The translations under genes were made by a program, and so were the position numbers. A stretch of DNA of 11,460 nt from Actinomycetota bacterium. GTDB taxonomy: Bacteria > Actinomycetota > Acidimicrobiia > Spongiisociales > ZC4RG35. The notes beneath the pieces are model-generated. The model did not search any database, was not told where the DNA came from, and saw nothing but the letters and a program-made list of their open reading frames with translations. The stretch lies in assembly GCA_019347585.1 (NCBI GenBank), contig JAHWLC010000013.1, positions 1-11,460 on the forward strand, given 5' to 3'. Shown piece after piece: positions 8,457 through 11,460 of this stretch. Numbering within the stretch: position 1 is the first letter of the stretch; every line of letters starts with the position of its first letter.

Positions 8457-9082
8457 ATGCCCCCGATGGATCGACGCGGCAGGGACGGGTGGGTGGAGGT
8501 CATCTGCGGTCCCATGTTCTCCGGGAAGAGCGAGGAGCTGATCCGGCGCGTCACCCGATCCAAGATCGCCCGCATCCCGGTCCAGGTGTTCAAGCCTGCC
8601 GTGGACAACCGATACGCCGACGCCGAGGTGGTCTCTCATTCCGAGCTCAAAGTGGAGGCGACACCCGTAGCCGACGCGCTGGGGCTGCTGCGCTCCATCG
8701 ACGACTACACCCGGGTCATCGGCATCGACGAAGGCCAGTTCTTCGACGACGGCCTGGTGGAGGTGGTGGACAACCTGGCCACAAGGGGATGCAGGTGATC
8801 GTCGCCGGACTCGACACCGACTATCTCCGTCGCCCTTTCGAGCCGATTCCCACTCTGTGTGATCGGGCGGAGTACGTGACCAAGGTGCTGGCGGTGTGTC
8901 ACCGCTGCGGGGGACCGGGTCTGTACACCCAGAGGATCGTTCAGTCCGATGACCTGGTGGTTCTTGGCGCCGAGGACGCCTACGAGGCGCGCTGCCGGAT
9001 GTGTTACGACCCGCCGAGCCCGAGCAACCCCGGCTCACGCTGGAGGCTGAGTAGTTCGACTCCGTTGTTCCTGCTAATCTGA
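8457..9082 (+). pseudogene. tdk: Thymidine kinase, interrupted by a one-base frameshift (assembly error or real lesion)
   Basis: Type II (TK1-like) thymidine kinase, which phosphorylates thymidine with ATP for dTTP salvage. It is readable only across two frames. The first frame (ATG 8457 or 8466, to a TGA at 8796-8798) carries the P-loop GPMFSGKS (residues 18-25), KPAVDNRY and the Walker-B/catalytic IDEGQFFDD (Glu92 the expected base). The second frame, picked up at about 8789, continues with MQVIVAGLDTDYLRRPFEP and has both zinc-binding pairs, CHRC (codons at 8897 and 8906) and CRMC (8993 and 9002). It ends at the stop before 9083. Adding one G to the GGGG run at 8785-8788 joins them as NLATRGMQVIVAGLD, giving about 208 residues, close to the usual 190-210. 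All key residues survive, so decay has not progressed. A sequencing indel is the simplest reading; a fresh mutation is possible, and programmed frameshifting lacks a good slippery site. Confidence 0.88.
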
Positions 9083-9311
9083 TCGGGTCCGCCGGGTACG
9101 ACGGATTTCCTCCTTCCCGAGAGTCATCGGTGATGACAGCCATAGCTTCGGGGTGGTCGACAGCGATCGCCCCCAACAGAGACCCAAACCTTTCCGGTAC
9201 CGACCGGTCTCTCGACGGCTGTCACCCATCGACCTCGCTCCGTACCCGTCCCGCCAGGAATCGGGCAGTGGCGGACGTCCCAGGTATTGATCTTCAGAGG
9301 AGTGAGAGCAA
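9083..9311 (+). promoter_or_regulatory. Non-coding leader upstream of rne with possible RNA structure
   Basis: I see no gene in these 229 bases. They contain a perfect 6-bp hairpin with a 3-nt loop (GTCATC-GGT-GATGAC, 9123-9137), a second 5-bp hairpin (CCGGT-ACCG-ACCGG, 9194-9207), and a long-range 8-bp complement (TGACAGCC at 9134-9141 with GGCTGTCA at 9217-9224) that is mutually exclusive with the first hairpin. E. coli RNase E controls its own mRNA through its 5' leader, so a structured leader would be plausible, but that link is inference. No confident promoter could be placed. The ribosome binding site AGGAG lies at 9298-9302. Confidence 0.35.
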
Positions 9312-10856
9312 ATGGCTCTGTTTCGCAGAAAGGGCGCCCAAGTCGTCCGCAAGGCCTCGTCCAAGGGCGTCGTCGAGGAGCGCAAGACCCTCAGGGTTCG
9401 AGGGCACAAGGTAGAAGTCAAAAGGGTCGAGGCTCCCGCCCGGCCCGAACCGCCGAGCAAGACCCGCAATCGCAAGAAGTCCCCGGCCAAGAAGGGCAAC
9501 GGGGTCTCCACTTCCCGTACCAGATCGCGCCGTCCCGTCGACGACGAGATCATCGTCCCGGTCGAGTCCTCGCGGAAGCAGATGCTGGTCAGCGTCAGCC
9601 GCAACCAGACCCAGATCGTGATGCTGGAAGGCGCCGTGCTCGTCGAGCACTACGTGGCGCGGGAGGACACCGACTCGGTGGCGGGCAACATCTACCTGGC
9701 CGTCGCCCGCAACATCCTCCCCGGGATGGAGGCGGCTTTCCTCGACTTCGGGGCCTCCAAGAACGGGGTTCTCTACGCCTCGGACGTGTCCGTTCCCGGT
9801 CGAGGCAACGGCCGGTCCCAGAAGCGGATCGAAGAGGTCCTCAAGGAGGGCGATCAGGTCCTGGTCCAGGTGACCAAGGACGCCATGGGAGCCAAGGGGG
9901 CCCGTCTCACCGGACTGCCTTCCCTGCCCGGCCGGTACCTGGTGCTCGTCCCCGACTCGGACAACGTCGGGATCAGCCGGCGCCTCCCCGACAGCGACCG
10001 CTCCCGGCTGCGCGAGGTGATCAACAAGGTGAGACCGAAAGGATTCGGGGTCATCGTCCGCACGGCCGCTCTCCACGCCTCTCCTGAGGAGCTGGCGGCA
10101 GACATCTCGAGGCTGATCGACAAGTGGGAGAAGATCCAGGAGGAGGCGGAGAAGGGGAACGCCCCCCGGCTGATCCACCAGGAGCCCGAGCTGCTGATCA
10201 AGGTGATCCGGGAGCACTTCACCGCCGACTTCCGTCGCCTGCTCATCGATCACAAGGAGTCCTACGACACGGTGGTGAAATACCTGCAGTCAACCGCTCC
10301 CGACCTGGTCTCCAAGGTGCAGCTCTACGAGGACCCCGTCCCCCTGTTCGACCGCTACCACGTCGACGATCAGTTGAAGAAGGCGCTCGACCGCAAGGTG
10401 TTCCTCCCCTCGGGAGGCCACCTGGTGATCGATCGCACCGAGGCGCTCACCGTCATCGACGTCAACACCGGGAAGTTCGTCGGATCGAGCAACCTCGAGG
10501 AGACGGTGCTCCAGAACAACCTGGAGGCCGCCGAGGAGATCGGCCGCCAGCTCAGGCTGAGGGACGTCGGCGGCATCATCGTCATCGACTTCATCGACAT
10601 GGAGACGGTGCAGAACCAGCAGAAGGTGCTGCGTCGGCTCAAGGAGACGCTGGCCAAGGACAAGACCCGCACCCAGGTCTTCGAGGTGTCGCACCTGGGG
10701 CTGGTCGAGATGACCAGGAAGAACGTCTCGGCGGGATTGCTCGAGCAATTCTCCCACCGCTGCGAACACTGCTCGGGCCGAGGGGTCATCATCGAGGAGT
10801 CGTTCATCCCGCAGCCCAGCGCCCTCGAGGCCGCCGCCGCCGAGGTGGAGGCATGA
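9312..10856 (+). CDS. rne: Ribonuclease E/G
   Basis: A 514-residue endoribonuclease of the RNase E/G family, which cuts single-stranded RNA in mRNA decay and rRNA/tRNA processing. An N-terminal basic, lysine/arginine-rich extension (about residues 1-75) precedes the S1/5'-sensor region (about 90-255, with GNIYLAVARNILPGMEAAFLDFG and IVRTAA). The DNase I-like catalytic domain has VIDVNTGK and IVIDFIDM. Asp383 and Asp426 match the Mg-binding pair of E. coli RNase E (D303/D346), with the same 43-residue spacing. The zinc-link pair is C484-E-H-C487, followed by SGRGVI. The C-terminus stops about 27 residues later, so the long scaffold region of many RNase E proteins is absent. Start ATG 9312 has AGGAG at 9298-9302. 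Its place before rplU matches actinobacteria. Confidence 0.95.
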   Translation: MALFRRKGAQVVRKASSKGVVEERKTLRVRGHKVEVKRVEAPARPEPPSKTRNRKKSPAKKGNGVSTSRTRSRRPVDDEIIVPVESSRKQMLVSVSRNQTQIVMLEGAVLVEHYVAREDTDSVAGNIYLAVARNILPGMEAAFLDFGASKNGVLYASDVSVPGRGNGRSQKRIEEVLKEGDQVLVQVTKDAMGAKGARLTGLPSLPGRYLVLVPDSDNVGISRRLPDSDRSRLREVINKVRPKGFGVIVRTAALHASPEELAADISRLIDKWEKIQEEAEKGNAPRLIHQEPELLIKVIREHFTADFRRLLIDHKESYDTVVKYLQSTAPDLVSKVQLYEDPVPLFDRYHVDDQLKKALDRKVFLPSGGHLVIDRTEALTVIDVNTGKFVGSSNLEETVLQNNLEAAEEIGRQLRLRDVGGIIVIDFIDMETVQNQQKVLRRLKETLAKDKTRTQVFEVSHLGLVEMTRKNVSAGLLEQFSHRCEHCSGRGVIIEESFIPQPSALEAAAAEVEA

Positions 10857-10868
10857 GCGGGGCGAGCT

Positions 10869-10926
10869 TTGCTCACCTGGGGCCAGCCGGTACGATTTAG
10901 CGGGATTTCCCCTTCTCCGAGAGAGG
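10869..10926 (+). promoter_or_regulatory. rplU: Candidate rplU promoter and ribosome binding site
   Basis: TTGCTC (10869-10874) and TACGAT (10891-10896) form a -35/-10 pair with a 16-bp spacer, and TACGAT fits the actinobacterial TAnnnT -10. Transcription would start near 10902. The Shine-Dalgarno string AGAGAGG (10920-10926) is 7 nt before the rplU ATG. The 77-nt rne-rplU gap leaves room for this, and rplU usually has its own strong promoter. Pattern evidence only. Confidence 0.5.
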
Positions 10927-10933
10927 TTCGACC

Positions 10934-11460
10934 ATGTACGCCATCATCCGCACCGGCGGCAAGCAGGCCAAGGTGCAGCTCGGCGATGTCATCGACATCG
11001 AGCGGGTAAAGGGTGACAACGAGGAGCTGACGTTTGCTCCTCTCCTCGTCGTCGACGACGAGGGGGAGTCGCATTCGGACCGCGACAAGCTCTCCAAGAC
11101 CACCGTGACCGCCAAGGTGCTGGGGGAGACCCAGGGCGAGAAGATCGACATCTTCAAGTACAAGAACAAGACCGGTTATCGCCGGCGCATGGGACATCGT
11201 CAGAAGTACACCCGTGTCGAGATAACCGGGATCAACCTGCCGGGTGCCAAGAAGAGCCCCGCCAAGACAACGGCGGCGAAGGGCGGGGACGAGAAGGCCG
11301 AGAAGCCGGCTGCCAAGAAGCCGGCTGCCAAGAGCGAGACCACGACGGCGGCGGCGAAGAAACCGGCCACCAAGAAGCCGGCTGCCAAAGCCGAGACCAA
11401 GACGGCGGCGGCGAAGAAGCCGGCTGCCAAGACCCCAGCCAAGAAGCCGGCAGCGAAGCC
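10934..11460 (+). CDS. rplU: 50S ribosomal protein bL21 with long Lys/Ala/Pro-rich C-terminal extension (3' end outside window)
   Basis: The bL21 core is clear from the ATG at 10934: MYAIIRTGGKQAKVQLGDVI at the N-terminus, VTAKVLGETQGEKIDIFKYKNKTGYRRRMGHRQKYTRVEITGI near the end of the core (residues about 58-100). bL21 binds 23S rRNA in the large subunit. The family normally ends near residue 103, but here the frame continues without a stop for at least 70 more residues of AKKPAAK/TAAAKKP-type, histone H1-like low complexity and leaves the window. Codons in the tail match the core, so I see no sign of a frameshift at the junction. Such basic tails occur on several actinobacterial ribosomal and nucleoid proteins and may bind RNA or DNA; the function is inference. 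rpmA and obg would be expected next. Confidence 0.93.
   Translation, partial: MYAIIRTGGKQAKVQLGDVIDIERVKGDNEELTFAPLLVVDDEGESHSDRDKLSKTTVTAKVLGETQGEKIDIFKYKNKTGYRRRMGHRQKYTRVEITGINLPGAKKSPAKTTAAKGGDEKAEKPAAKKPAAKSETTTAAAKKPATKKPAAKAETKTAAAKKPAAKTPAKKPAAK
11318..11460 (+). repeat. 57-bp tandem repeat encoding the bL21 tail
   Basis: Two adjacent 57-bp units, 11318-11374 and 11375-11431, differ at only 7 positions and each encode 19 residues (KPAAKSETTTAAAKKPATK, then KPAAKAETKTAAAKKPAAK). The shorter word AAGCCGGCTGCCAA recurs at 11303, 11318, 11375 and 11417. The array is in frame with rplU and probably continues beyond the window. Such arrays can change length by slippage or recombination. 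Confidence 0.85.

Noticed and set aside
8785..8791. Programmed -1 frameshift site in tdk
   Set aside because: The site does not match the X-XXY-YYZ pattern, I saw no clear downstream stimulatory structure, and bacterial thymidine kinases are not known to use recoding. A base-call or true indel is simpler.
9055..9080. Promoter for rne from TTCGAC and TAATCT
   Set aside because: TAATCT fits a -10, but the spacer to TTCGAC is only 14 bp and the elements lie inside the tdk 3' end; too weak to list as a feature.
10853..10900. 15-codon open frame overlapping the rne stop (ATGA) before rplU
   Set aside because: Its purine-rich string is only 1 nt from the ATG, it overlaps the candidate rplU promoter, and the peptide resembles nothing known to me.

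Overview
This GC-rich window looks like Actinomycetota chromosome. The order folC, ndk, mreB, mreC, mreD, PBP2, rodA, then rne and rplU, all on the plus strand, is the classic actinobacterial arrangement seen in Streptomyces. In rod-shaped mycobacteria the same folC-ndk-rne-rplU backbone lacks the mre genes. Codon use, GTG/ATG starts and ATGA-type overlaps fit. The details (a compact RNase E, a lysine/alanine-rich bL21 tail, a thymidine kinase after rodA) hint at a deep-branching lineage such as Acidimicrobiia, but that placement is only an inference.

Layout: (1) 2-976 is the 3' end of a secreted, sortase-type (LPFTG) surface protein with repeated Ig-/prealbumin-like modules, closed by a strong intrinsic terminator at 1001-1033. 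(2) 1060-2791 holds folC and ndk (folate and nucleotide metabolism). (3) 2879-8454 is an unbroken elongasome operon: mreB, mreC, mreD, a class B PBP2 and the SEDS glycosyltransferase rodA. Junctions are tight or overlapping (12 nt, 1 nt, ATGA overlap, 1-nt overlap). (4) 8457-9082 is a thymidine kinase that starts right behind rodA but carries a one-base frameshift in a G run. (5) 9083-9311 is a non-coding leader with possible RNA structure, followed by rne (9312-10856). (6) rplU begins at 10934 behind a plausible promoter and runs off the window; its normal bL21 core is followed by a long AKKPAAK-rich tail.

Together the central genes build lateral cell wall. MreB filaments at the membrane organise MreC, MreD, PBP2 and RodA, which polymerise (RodA) and crosslink (PBP2) peptidoglycan. 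The flanking genes are housekeeping: folate polyglutamylation, NTP/dTMP supply, RNA decay and ribosome assembly. I see no mobile element, CRISPR, tRNA or rRNA gene, and no defence-type system. Nothing here amounts to a new multi-gene system. The points most worth a second look are the tdk frameshift, the bL21 tail, the possible occlusion of the mreB ribosome binding site, and the rne leader.
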